Source of the DNA: Kluyvera intermedia
GTDB taxonomy: Bacteria; Pseudomonadota; Gammaproteobacteria; Enterobacterales; Enterobacteriaceae
Reading direction: 5' to 3'
Assembly: GCF_021440345.1 (NCBI RefSeq)
Contig: NZ_JAKCNS010000022.1
Span: 60,569-124,568, forward strand
DNA length: 64,000 nt
Positions 48,244 to 54,884 of the stretch are shown here, piece by piece (within the stretch, counting starts at the first letter, position 1; each line of letters opens with the position of its first letter). The translations under genes were made by a program, and so were the position numbers. The notes under the pieces are model-generated. The model saw only the letters and a program-made list of their open reading frames with translations. It was not told the DNA's origin and searched no databases.

Positions 48244-50328
48244 CTACTCCCCGCGACCCTTCTTCGCTGCCAGCGAACGCAATAGCACACCCAGCGTGGT
48301 GCCGTTATGCAGCATCGCACTTGCGCCCGGCGACAGCCAGCCCAGTGCGGCCGCCAGCATAATGGCGCTATTAGTCCACTCGGTTAGCTTGATGTTGCTG
48401 TTCACCAGCTTCATCGCTTCCGTTGATAGCTGGCGGGCGGTGATAACGCCGTGCAGATTATCCTGCAACAGCACCGCATCAGCCGCCTGCTGCGCCAGCT
48501 CGGTGCTTTGGTTCATCGCTAAACCCACATCCGCCTGAGTCAGCACCGGCGCATCGTTAATCCCGTCGCCGACAAACAGAACTTTATGCCCCGCCGCCTG
48601 CAAGGCCCGCACAACCTCAACTTTGCTTTCCGGCGTCGCTTCAGCAACGTAGCGGTCGATGCCCACGCGCTCTGCCAGTTGGCAGGCTTTCTCCGCGCGG
48701 TCGCCGGTCAGCAGTACCACCTGACGAATACCCGATGCTTTGAGCTGAGCAATGACCTCGGAAGCCTCATCACGCAGATGATCCTGGAGACCAATCATCC
48801 CCACCAGCTGATCGTCGAAACCGATAAACAGCAGGTGACGCCCCTTCGCTTCCAGCTCGTTGATTTCATCCTCATACGGTGAGAAATCAATATCGTAGTG
48901 ACAGTCGAGGAAGTGGCGGCTACCGATCACCATCTGATGATCTTCCAGCGCGCATAGCAGGCCGTGGGCGATAACGTATTCCACTTCACCGTGCGGAATA
49001 TGCGGCAGCTCATGGTGCTCTGCCGCCGCGACCACCGCATGTGCCAGCGGATGGTTGCTGTGCTCTTCCACCGACGCAGCAATCGCCAGCAGACGCTTAG
49101 CCTGCACAAGTTGGTCGTTGAAGCTGATAACGTCGGTGACCTGCATCTGGTCGTGAGTCAGGGTACCGGTTTTATCAAACACCACCGTATCGACGTCTGC
49201 CAGCTTCTCAATCGCCCTGCCGCCTTTGAGCAACAGTCCGCTCTGCGCGGCACGATACATAATCGACTTAAAGGCGATAGGCGTGCTGAGCTTCAACGCG
49301 CAGGAGTAGTCAACGAGGAATACCGATGCCAGGCGCTCCCAGCTGCGGGTCATCGCGAACACAGCGGCACCGACGCCCAGCGTGATCGCCACGCGGCGGT
49401 CGGCCATTTGCTGCGTGACCTGCTGCGTTTCGCTACGCTGGGTCAGGGAATCACGGATAAAACGGCGGATGTGCGCAGTAGAAGAAGATTCGCCCACCTG
49501 CTCGGCGGTTATCGCCACGTTCCCTTCCTGGATTTGCGTTCCCGCATAAACCCATGAACCCGCTTCGCGGCGCACCGGCACGCTTTCACCGGTCATCGAC
49601 GCCTGATTGACCTGAGCCACACCGCGCAATACGGTACCGTCTGCCGGAATATTGTCTCCCGGGCCAAGCAGCATCACGTCGCCAGTCACCAGCTCGCTGC
49701 TGTTGATCTCAACGCTTTCACCCGCACGTTCCACCCATACCGGATGCTCGCGCGGCTGCATGAGATCGGCTAACAGCGCATCGGAATGACGGCTGGTCTC
49801 CTGCTCCATGTATTCGCCAAGCGTCAGCAACGATTGGGTCAGCATGGCGGTACGGTTATCGCCCCGCAGCATCGACAGGCTGAGAGCCAGCGCATCCAGT
49901 ACTTCAACCTTGAGTTGGCCCTGGCTTAAAGTATGCGCCCCTTCCAGGATAGTCGGTGCCGTCAGCAGCGCCGCCGGCAGACGCGCCCAGCGGTCAGGTA
50001 AAACCTGCGTCAGCGCCAGACCTGCGAGATTGAGCAGGTTGTCACCGCCGCAATACTCGGTTTCAAACTCAATGTCGTCCGCCGTCTGCCAGTCAAGCTC
50101 ACTCACCGCCGCCACGATGTCCGCCGCTGAGGTCCGCGCGCGATCCCATTCAATCACCGCGCTGCGCGCTGAAGGACGAATACGTACGCCGCTAACGCCG
50201 GGAAAGGTGAGGATCTGCTGTTTCAGCCATCCTGCGGCATCAGGGTAATCTTTCAGCGCGGATACCCGCAGGCGTACGCGTCCTGGGATCTGGTGAACGA
50301 TAACCACACGTTCGCCTACAGCACTCAC
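48244..50328 (-). CDS. fezB: P1B-6-like metal P-type ATPase, candidate ferrosome ATPase FezB
   Basis: A 694-residue P-type ATPase, last gene of a five-gene operon; it overlaps the previous gene by four bases. Core motifs are intact: TGES (246-249), DKTGTLT with Asp385, NHP (425-427) in the nucleotide domain, TGDRA and GDGINDAP (587-594). The metal site in the membrane helix before Asp385 reads VDYSCALKLSTP, so SCA replaces the usual CPC and the proline is missing; the last helix has SAMLHNGTTLG. There is no CxxC metal-binding domain; instead residues 12-21 read HQIPGRVRLR, shared with two neighbours. These features fit the P1B-6 group, whose member FezB drives iron-storing ferrosomes. Iron as substrate is inferred from that family. 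Alternatives are another divalent metal or an unrelated effluxosome. Confidence 0.65.
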   Translation of the reverse strand: MSAVGERVVIVHQIPGRVRLRVSALKDYPDAAGWLKQQILTFPGVSGVRIRPSARSAVIEWDRARTSAADIVAAVSELDWQTADDIEFETEYCGGDNLLNLAGLALTQVLPDRWARLPAALLTAPTILEGAHTLSQGQLKVEVLDALALSLSMLRGDNRTAMLTQSLLTLGEYMEQETSRHSDALLADLMQPREHPVWVERAGESVEINSSELVTGDVMLLGPGDNIPADGTVLRGVAQVNQASMTGESVPVRREAGSWVYAGTQIQEGNVAITAEQVGESSSTAHIRRFIRDSLTQRSETQQVTQQMADRRVAITLGVGAAVFAMTRSWERLASVFLVDYSCALKLSTPIAFKSIMYRAAQSGLLLKGGRAIEKLADVDTVVFDKTGTLTHDQMQVTDVISFNDQLVQAKRLLAIAASVEEHSNHPLAHAVVAAAEHHELPHIPHGEVEYVIAHGLLCALEDHQMVIGSRHFLDCHYDIDFSPYEDEINELEAKGRHLLFIGFDDQLVGMIGLQDHLRDEASEVIAQLKASGIRQVVLLTGDRAEKACQLAERVGIDRYVAEATPESKVEVVRALQAAGHKVLFVGDGINDAPVLTQADVGLAMNQSTELAQQAADAVLLQDNLHGVITARQLSTEAMKLVNSNIKLTEWTNSAIMLAAALGWLSPGASAMLHNGTTLGVLLRSLAAKKGRGE

Positions 50329-50627
50329 GCGATATCATCCTTATTCTGGCTGCGGTAGTAATCGACCTCTGCCTGTAGGTCCGCAACGCGTTCCTTCAAT
50401 TCTTCCATTTCGCCCCGTACGGTTCCCCAGGCTTTGCTTGCCGTATTGGTGATCCCTTGCTGCACGTTACGATTGGTCAACAGATAGGTGATAGCAGCCC
50501 CCGCGACCAGACCCGTAATCAGATGCGTACGGCTATTGGTGGCCGCTGGCATTTGTACCGGCATCGCCGCTGGGTTCGGTTCCCACATCCCGGTGTACGG
50601 GTTATACAGGTACTCAGGCTGATTCAT
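50325..50627 (-). CDS. Small glycine-rich membrane protein with coiled coil, candidate fez gene
   Basis: A 100-residue protein. It begins with a Tyr/Pro/Met-rich segment (residues 5-29, YNPYTGMWEPNP...), then one hydrophobic glycine/alanine segment (36-50, LITGLVAGAAITYLL) and ends with a predicted amphipathic coiled coil (about 72-93, rich in Glu/Leu/Val). The hydrophobic segment and following TN-x-x-V are very like those in the 231-residue neighbour, suggesting a common module. It overlaps the genes on both sides (4 and 14 bases). No enzyme motif is present. A structural or curvature role in the compartment membrane is inferred only. Confidence 0.6.
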   Translation of the reverse strand: MNQPEYLYNPYTGMWEPNPAAMPVQMPAATNSRTHLITGLVAGAAITYLLTNRNVQQGITNTASKAWGTVRGEMEELKERVADLQAEVDYYRSQNKDDIA

Positions 50628-50925
50628 TTTTTCCTCGCTTAGCTATCGCATCCATCAGATAAAGTGAAGCGGCGCCTACCCCGATAATAGTCAGGACGGA
50701 CTCCAGCGGGCGGGCTTTATTGGCATCCGCAATCGCCATCACCGTGCCGCTGATAAGGCTGGCTTTTGCCGTCTCCTTTATCACCGTACAGGCCGCTTCG
50801 TTCAGCGTTTGTTCGCTCTGCTGATAACGCTGCCATTCCCGTAGGCAGGCAGCGCTTCCGCCGACAAGCGCGCCGGCAACGGCGGCGCGGCTTACCCGGC
50901 TATTTCTGTCACGGCTGTTGTTCAT
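50614..50925 (-). CDS. Small membrane protein, candidate fez gene
   Basis: A 103-residue protein with a basic N terminus (about 12 residues with four Arg), then glycine/alanine-rich hydrophobic segments at about 13-27, 54-67 and 76-93, and a basic C terminus. The repeated small-residue pattern (AVAGALVGGSAA, IIGVGAASLYL) resembles glycine-zipper membrane peptides. It overlaps its neighbours by 14 and 17 bases and is thus co-translated. I do not recognise a named family; the role in a membrane compartment is inferred from the locus. Confidence 0.6.
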   Translation of the reverse strand: MNNSRDRNSRVSRAAVAGALVGGSAACLREWQRYQQSEQTLNEAACTVIKETAKASLISGTVMAIADANKARPLESVLTIIGVGAASLYLMDAIAKRGKNESA

Positions 50926-51604
50926 CCGCTACGCCCTCATCGTCAAATGGCATGGCAGTAGGCTGACGATGACGCTCAACGGATTCCTGGAAACCGTCTT
51001 TACCCGCCTTCATGGTGTCGCGGAAAATCGCGGCGCTGGAGGTGGCTGTGTCTTTAATAGCCTCAGAACCGTTTTTCACGCCATCTTTCACTTTACTGGA
51101 GCCCGCTTTCAGCATGTCGCCAGCACCAGCCAGCGTCTGCATCAACATGCCACGCACGGAATCGTTGGTCAGTAGCAGCGTGACGGCCGCGCCGACCATT
51201 GCCCCTTTCCAGAATTCTTTATCGTCCATCCCCACGGTGCTGATGATGTTCTTCAGCAGGCCTGCCTGATCGCCCATCGCGCCATCGACCACATGCTGTG
51301 CATACTGACTCCAGTCAACGCCCGGCGCAGCAGCATGATGATGCTGGTGATGTGGGTGATGCGGTTGAGGAAACTGCGGTGGCACGGCCCCCTGCGGGAA
51401 GCCCATCGGAGGAAAACCCATCGCCATCTGCGGTGGCATCTGCATTTGCGGCTGCGGCGGAACCTGCGGCTGAGTCGGCATCTGTCCATTCTGCGGCCAG
51501 GCCATGCCCTGCGGCATTGGCGGGTACGGGTACCACGGATAGCCGTATGGCGGGTAGTAGCCTGCTGGTGGTACCTGCTGCGCGTTGGTGTCATTAGTGC
51601 TCAT
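50909..51604 (-). CDS. Pro/Met/Gln-rich, His-cluster membrane protein, candidate fez gene
   Basis: A 231-residue protein in three parts. Residues 11-80 are low-complexity, rich in Pro, Tyr, Met and Gln; residues 82-90 contain seven histidines in nine positions; residues 134-147 form a short hydrophobic glycine/alanine segment (GAMVGAAVTLLLTN) that closely matches the 100-residue neighbour; the tail (165-215) is amphipathic and Lys-rich. The His and Met clusters could bind metal. The gene overlaps the next by 17 bases and lies 19 bases after the 108-residue gene. Not recognised beyond the locus; a metal-buffering or scaffold role is inference. Confidence 0.6.
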   Translation of the reverse strand: MSTNDTNAQQVPPAGYYPPYGYPWYPYPPMPQGMAWPQNGQMPTQPQVPPQPQMQMPPQMAMGFPPMGFPQGAVPPQFPQPHHPHHQHHHAAAPGVDWSQYAQHVVDGAMGDQAGLLKNIISTVGMDDKEFWKGAMVGAAVTLLLTNDSVRGMLMQTLAGAGDMLKAGSSKVKDGVKNGSEAIKDTATSSAAIFRDTMKAGKDGFQESVERHRQPTAMPFDDEGVADEQQP

Positions 51605-51623
51605 GATGACTGCCCTTATTCAT

Positions 51624-51950
51624 TTAGTGAGAGGGATCGAGAATGGCGGCGAGTTGCTCCAGCGCTTGTTGCGCTTGTTCGCCGTCATGACCAAACAGTT
51701 GATTTAAAATCTGTGGGCGAATAGCTGCCGCATCGTATTCGAGGACGATGGAGCCGCTATCGCTATTGATCTGATAACGCCGGAGGTACCCTTCAGGGTG
51801 GCAATAAGCATCAAGCTGTTTGAGCTTGCCCTGACTCAGGCTGGCAATCAGCTTGTTAGAAAAACGCAGGCGTAAACGCCCGGGTATATGGTGTGCCACT
51901 TCAACAAAGCGGCGCAGCGTCAGTAAGTCGCCAAAAGATTCGGCAGGCAT
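51624..51950 (-). CDS. HMA-like protein with Arg-rich N-terminal motif, candidate fez gene
   Basis: First gene of the minus-strand operon, 108 residues. Residues 17-31 contain AHHIPGRLRLRFS, nearly the same as the N terminus of the ATPase and of the divergent 121-residue gene. The rest (SIVLEYDAAAIRPQILNQLF) has the beta-alpha pattern of a ferredoxin-like heavy-metal-associated fold but has no CxxC. Probably a soluble partner of the ATPase. Start chosen at the first ATG; a ribosome site is not strong. Confidence 0.6.
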   Translation of the reverse strand: MPAESFGDLLTLRRFVEVAHHIPGRLRLRFSNKLIASLSQGKLKQLDAYCHPEGYLRRYQINSDSGSIVLEYDAAAIRPQILNQLFGHDGEQAQQALEQLAAILDPSH

Positions 51951-52155
51951 ATCAGTTAATACCCAGATATTTATAAGTGGTATTAATCAAATCACAGATG
52001 TAGAGCACCAGACAGTGCTAATCGACCTTCTTTTGCGGTGTATCAAAAGCCAGGGTGCGATTCTTTTTTGCACTGAGTGCGGTGAGCGCTGGACACGGGT
52101 GTAATGCAAATATAAATTACTCTCATTACTACTACATAAGTAAAATGAGGCGGCT
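51951..52155. promoter_or_regulatory. Divergent promoter region of the candidate fez locus
   Basis: A 205-base gap between the minus-strand operon and the plus-strand 121-residue gene. Both promoters must lie here. It is AT-rich near 52100-52140. Apart from the weak Fur-like site listed separately, I see no clear operator. Confidence 0.6.
52112..52130. promoter_or_regulatory. Weak Fur-box-like sequence
   Basis: ataaattactctcattact agrees with the 19-base Fur consensus at 11 positions by hand alignment (best orientation), 25 bases before the 121-residue gene. That level can occur by chance in AT-rich DNA, so this is only a candidate. Confidence 0.3.
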
Positions 52156-52521
52156 ATGACTCCTTACCTGCACCAGACCCCCAATCGCATTCGTATCCGT
52201 TCCAGCTGGATCCAGCGCCATCCGCAGGAAGTTTCGCGACTTATCGAAACCCTACGCGCCCGCGACGGTATCCAGGAGATCGTCCACCGTTTATATGCAG
52301 GATCGGTAGCCATCAATTTCGACTCCTCACGCGTTTCATCCAGCGAGCTATTAACACAGCTGGAACAGGCGCAGTGGCTGAGCAGCCAAAAAGATAAAAG
52401 CTATATAGAGAACACATTACGCGTTGGCGCCGGTCATTTATTGAAAACGCTGGCTTTTGGTGCATTAAAGCGTACAGTCGGTGGCCCGGTTGTTTCTATC
52501 GTCAGCGTATTAACCCGATAA
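52156..52521 (+). CDS. HMA-like protein with Arg-rich N-terminal motif, divergent candidate fez gene
   Basis: A 121-residue protein read away from the five-gene operon. It begins LHQTPNRIRIRSS (residues 5-17), the same arginine pattern as the ATPase and the 108-residue protein. Residues 18-75 have the beta-alpha-beta layout of a heavy-metal-associated-like fold (GIQEIVHRLYAGSVAINFD) without cysteines. The C-terminal 30 residues are hydrophobic and glycine-rich (VGAGHLLKTLAFGALK...GGPVVSIVSVL) and could sit in a membrane. An aaaatgaggcggct ribosome site precedes the ATG. It gives the sixth gene of the locus. Confidence 0.6.
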   Translation: MTPYLHQTPNRIRIRSSWIQRHPQEVSRLIETLRARDGIQEIVHRLYAGSVAINFDSSRVSSSELLTQLEQAQWLSSQKDKSYIENTLRVGAGHLLKTLAFGALKRTVGGPVVSIVSVLTR

Positions 52522-52652
52522 CCCTTTATGGATTGCGGGTACTTTCACCGCACTGAATAACGGTAAATAACCAATAATTGCCGATTATTGCGCCATGCTG
52601 TTCGCAACCTAACCAAACAGTCACATTCCAGTGAATTTCATTGAAAAAGGTG

Positions 52653-52681
52653 TTGACGGTATTGGGCTCAATACGCATAAT
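52653..52681 (+). promoter_or_regulatory. tRNA operon promoter
   Basis: ttgacg and cataat separated by 17 bases, followed by the GC-rich discriminator gcgccccgc typical of stringently controlled stable-RNA promoters, about 40 bases before the first tRNA. Confidence 0.8.
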
Positions 52682-52720
52682 GCGCCCCGCAACGCCGATA
52701 AGGTAACGCGAAAAAAAGAT

Positions 52721-52797
52721 GGCTACGTAGCTCAGTTGGTTAGAGCACATCACTCATAATGATGGGGTCACAGGTTCGAATCCCGTCGTAGCCACCA
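52721..52797 (+). tRNA. metT: tRNA-Met (CAT), elongator
   Basis: A 77-base tRNA with CCA encoded. Acceptor arms ggctacg and cgtagcc pair; the anticodon loop reads ctcataa (CAT) and the T loop gttcgaatc. It heads the Met-Leu-Gln-Gln-Met-Gln-Gln operon found in E. coli. Confidence 0.97.
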
Positions 52798-52805
52798 TCT
52801 TTTTT

Positions 52806-52890
52806 GCGGGAGTGGCGAAATTGGTAGACGCACCAGATTTAGGTTCTGGCGCCGCAAGGTGTGCGAGTTCAAGTCTCGCCTCCCGCACCA
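52806..52890 (+). tRNA. leuW: tRNA-Leu (TAG)
   Basis: An 85-base class II tRNA with variable arm and encoded CCA. Acceptor gcgggag pairs with ctcccgc; anticodon loop tttaggt contains TAG. Confidence 0.97.
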
Positions 52891-52913
52891 TTCACCCGTA
52901 AGCGTTGCACGGA

Positions 52914-52988
52914 TGGGGTATCGCCAAGCGGTAAGGCACCGGTTTTTGATACCGGCATTCCCTGGTTCGAATCCAGGTACCCCAGCCA
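52914..52988 (+). tRNA. glnU: tRNA-Gln (TTG)
   Basis: A 75-base tRNA, tggggta...taccccagcca, anticodon TTG in the loop tttttga. First of two identical copies. Confidence 0.97.
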
Positions 52989-53025
52989 TATTTTCTTCGA
53001 TATTTGCGGATTGCCGCGACGGTAT

Positions 53026-53100
53026 TGGGGTATCGCCAAGCGGTAAGGCACCGGTTTTTGATACCGGCATTCCCTGGTTCGAATCCAGGTACCCCAGCCA
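53026..53100 (+). tRNA. glnW: tRNA-Gln (TTG), second copy
   Basis: Identical in sequence to the tRNA-Gln 112 bases upstream; anticodon TTG, encoded CCA. Confidence 0.97.
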
Positions 53101-53120
53101 TCGAAGAATATGTTAGTATC

Positions 53121-53197
53121 GGCTACGTAGCTCAGTTGGTTAGAGCACATCACTCATAATGATGGGGTCACAGGTTCGAATCCCGTCGTAGCCACCA
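53121..53197 (+). tRNA. metU: tRNA-Met (CAT), second copy
   Basis: Identical to the first tRNA-Met of this operon; anticodon CAT, 77 bases with CCA. Confidence 0.97.
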
Positions 53198-53243
53198 AAT
53201 TCAGAATTTCTCGATTTAATCGATAAATTCGAAAAAAAATTGT

Positions 53244-53318
53244 TGGGGTATCGCCAAGCGGTAAGGCTCTGGTTTCTGATACCAGCATTCCGAGGTTCGA
53301 ATCCTCGTACCCCAGCCA
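53244..53318 (+). tRNA. glnV: tRNA-Gln (CTG)
   Basis: A 75-base tRNA with anticodon CTG in the loop tttctga; the anticodon stem and T stem differ from the TTG copies. Confidence 0.97.
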
Positions 53319-53355
53319 TTTTCAAAAAGTCGTTTGCTTTAGCAGACGCACCCGT

Positions 53356-53430
53356 TGGGGTATCGCCAAGCGGTAAGGCTCTGGTTTCTGATACCAGCAT
53401 TCCGAGGTTCGAATCCTCGTACCCCAGCCA
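53356..53430 (+). tRNA. glnX: tRNA-Gln (CTG), second copy
   Basis: Identical to the preceding CTG tRNA; last gene of the operon, six bases before its terminator. Confidence 0.97.
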
Positions 53431-53436
53431 TTTTCG

Positions 53437-53469
53437 AAAAGCTCGCTTCGGCGAGCTTTTTTTGTTTTT
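53437..53469 (+). terminator. tRNA operon terminator
   Basis: Hairpin aaaagctcgc-ttcg-gcgagctttt with a stable tetraloop, followed by a T-rich tract. Confidence 0.95.
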
Positions 53470-53558
53470 GTACCCGTCGAATCATCCCGCCCTCTCTTCT
53501 CTGCGACTGATATCCCCATTTCCCGGGGTCACTATGCTCGCCCGGGATTGTCTTTGGT

Positions 53559-54737
53559 TTACACCCCTAATGCGTACTTCAGCGCCTGGCGTTTCAACAC
53601 GCCCGCACGCTGCGCCGCCATCAGACCGACATTACGCAGCACGCGTAATGGTGCCAGATCGTTACTGAACCCGGCATAGAACAGATCCATTCCGCTTTGC
53701 ATCAGTAAATTATCCACCCTACGACGCGCTTGATAGCGTTGCAGCACCGGCAGACTGGCCCAGTTTTCTCCGACGCTACGCGCGTTCGCCAATACATCCA
53801 ACAGCGCATCAACGTCACGATAACCCAGATTGACGCCCTGCCCCGCCAGCGGGTGAATGGTGTGCGCAGCATCGCCGACCAATACCAGCCCCGGCTGCAC
53901 GTACTGCTGGGCATGACGACGGGTCAGTGGAAAGGCACCGGAAGCCACCGGCGTGACATCACCTAATCGCGCCGGGAAATGAGCCGCAATTTCTCGCTTG
54001 AGCTGCGGCATCGAAAGCGACTGGAGCTGACGAATACGTGCCGGTGTGTCGTACCACACCAGCGATGCCCAATGATCAAACAGCGGCAGGAAGGCACGAG
54101 GGCCGGTTGGCGAAAACTGCTGCCAGGTGCTGTCACCGGGGTCGTTTTCGGACTTGACGGTTATCAACATACAGGATTGCGGATACTGCCAGCCGTGAAT
54201 ACCAATGCCCGCGAGTTGCCGTACCTGCGACATTGCGCCATCAGCTCCCACCACCAGCTTCGCGTGAATATCGCTCGCGTCGGCCAGATGCAGGAGCTGT
54301 CCCTCATCTTGCTGATGCATCGACTCAAGCGATGTCCCGTGGTGCAGCGTCACCTGTGGATGAGCCTCCAGTGCCTGCCACAATGCCAGCTGCAGCACGT
54401 TATTTTCGACCATATAACCAAGGTTGGGCAGTTTCAGTTCGCTGGCATCAAACACCACGTGCGCGTTCTGCCACTCCCAGGTTTCCAGCCGCCGCCACGG
54501 GTGCGCGCGCATGGCCAACACCGCATCCCAGACGCCCAGGCTACGTAATAAGGAAACAGAAGAGGCGCTGATAGCTGAAATCCGCACATCAGGCTGCGAA
54601 GACGGGTCAAAGGCCGGCGGGGCATTTTTTTCCAGCACCGCGACCGTAAAACCATTCTGCGCCAGCCCTAACGCTAACGCTGCGCCGACCATTCCGCCGC
54701 CAACGACGGCAACATCTGCGTGTAGAATTGTCATCAT
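53559..54737 (-). CDS. ubiF: 3-demethoxyubiquinol 3-hydroxylase UbiF
   Basis: UbiF is the flavin monooxygenase that adds the last hydroxyl group in aerobic ubiquinone synthesis. The 392-residue product has the N-terminal FAD motif VAVVGGGMVGAALALG, the central VVGADGAMSQVR and the late ALVGDAAHTIHPLAGQG-type block (LVGDAAHTIHPLAGQGVNLG). Two adjacent ATG codons can start it. It is divergent from miaB, as in E. coli. Confidence 0.95.
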   Translation of the reverse strand: MMTILHADVAVVGGGMVGAALALGLAQNGFTVAVLEKNAPPAFDPSSQPDVRISAISASSVSLLRSLGVWDAVLAMRAHPWRRLETWEWQNAHVVFDASELKLPNLGYMVENNVLQLALWQALEAHPQVTLHHGTSLESMHQQDEGQLLHLADASDIHAKLVVGADGAMSQVRQLAGIGIHGWQYPQSCMLITVKSENDPGDSTWQQFSPTGPRAFLPLFDHWASLVWYDTPARIRQLQSLSMPQLKREIAAHFPARLGDVTPVASGAFPLTRRHAQQYVQPGLVLVGDAAHTIHPLAGQGVNLGYRDVDALLDVLANARSVGENWASLPVLQRYQARRRVDNLLMQSGMDLFYAGFSNDLAPLRVLRNVGLMAAQRAGVLKRQALKYALGV

Positions 54738-54884
54738 TTATTATCCTTAAACCTGAATCCCTCCAGTTTACCGGACTTTTCCGGACTTGAGGCGAATAAC
54801 CGTCACTCTGGTCACAACCCCACCAAAGCATTACAATACGCGCCCTGCAATGTTGGCGAATAATAATTAAGCAAGAGCAAGTCG

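Noticed and set aside
48244..50328. Reading the ATPase as a copper or zinc exporter (CopA/ZntA)
   Set aside because: No CxxC metal-binding domain and no CPC motif; the SCA motif and Arg-rich N terminus do not fit those groups.
52156..52797. tRNA-linked integration of the accessory locus (att site)
   Set aside because: The locus lies 5' of the first tRNA rather than at a tRNA 3' end; no integrase and no repeated tRNA fragment is seen.
52768..53400. Several small ORFs across the tRNA cluster
   Set aside because: They are translations of the tRNA genes; the repeated peptides just reflect duplicated tRNA copies.
52721..53430. Regularly repeated units resembling a CRISPR array
   Set aside because: The repeats are complete tRNA-Gln and tRNA-Met genes with cloverleaf pairing and encoded CCA.
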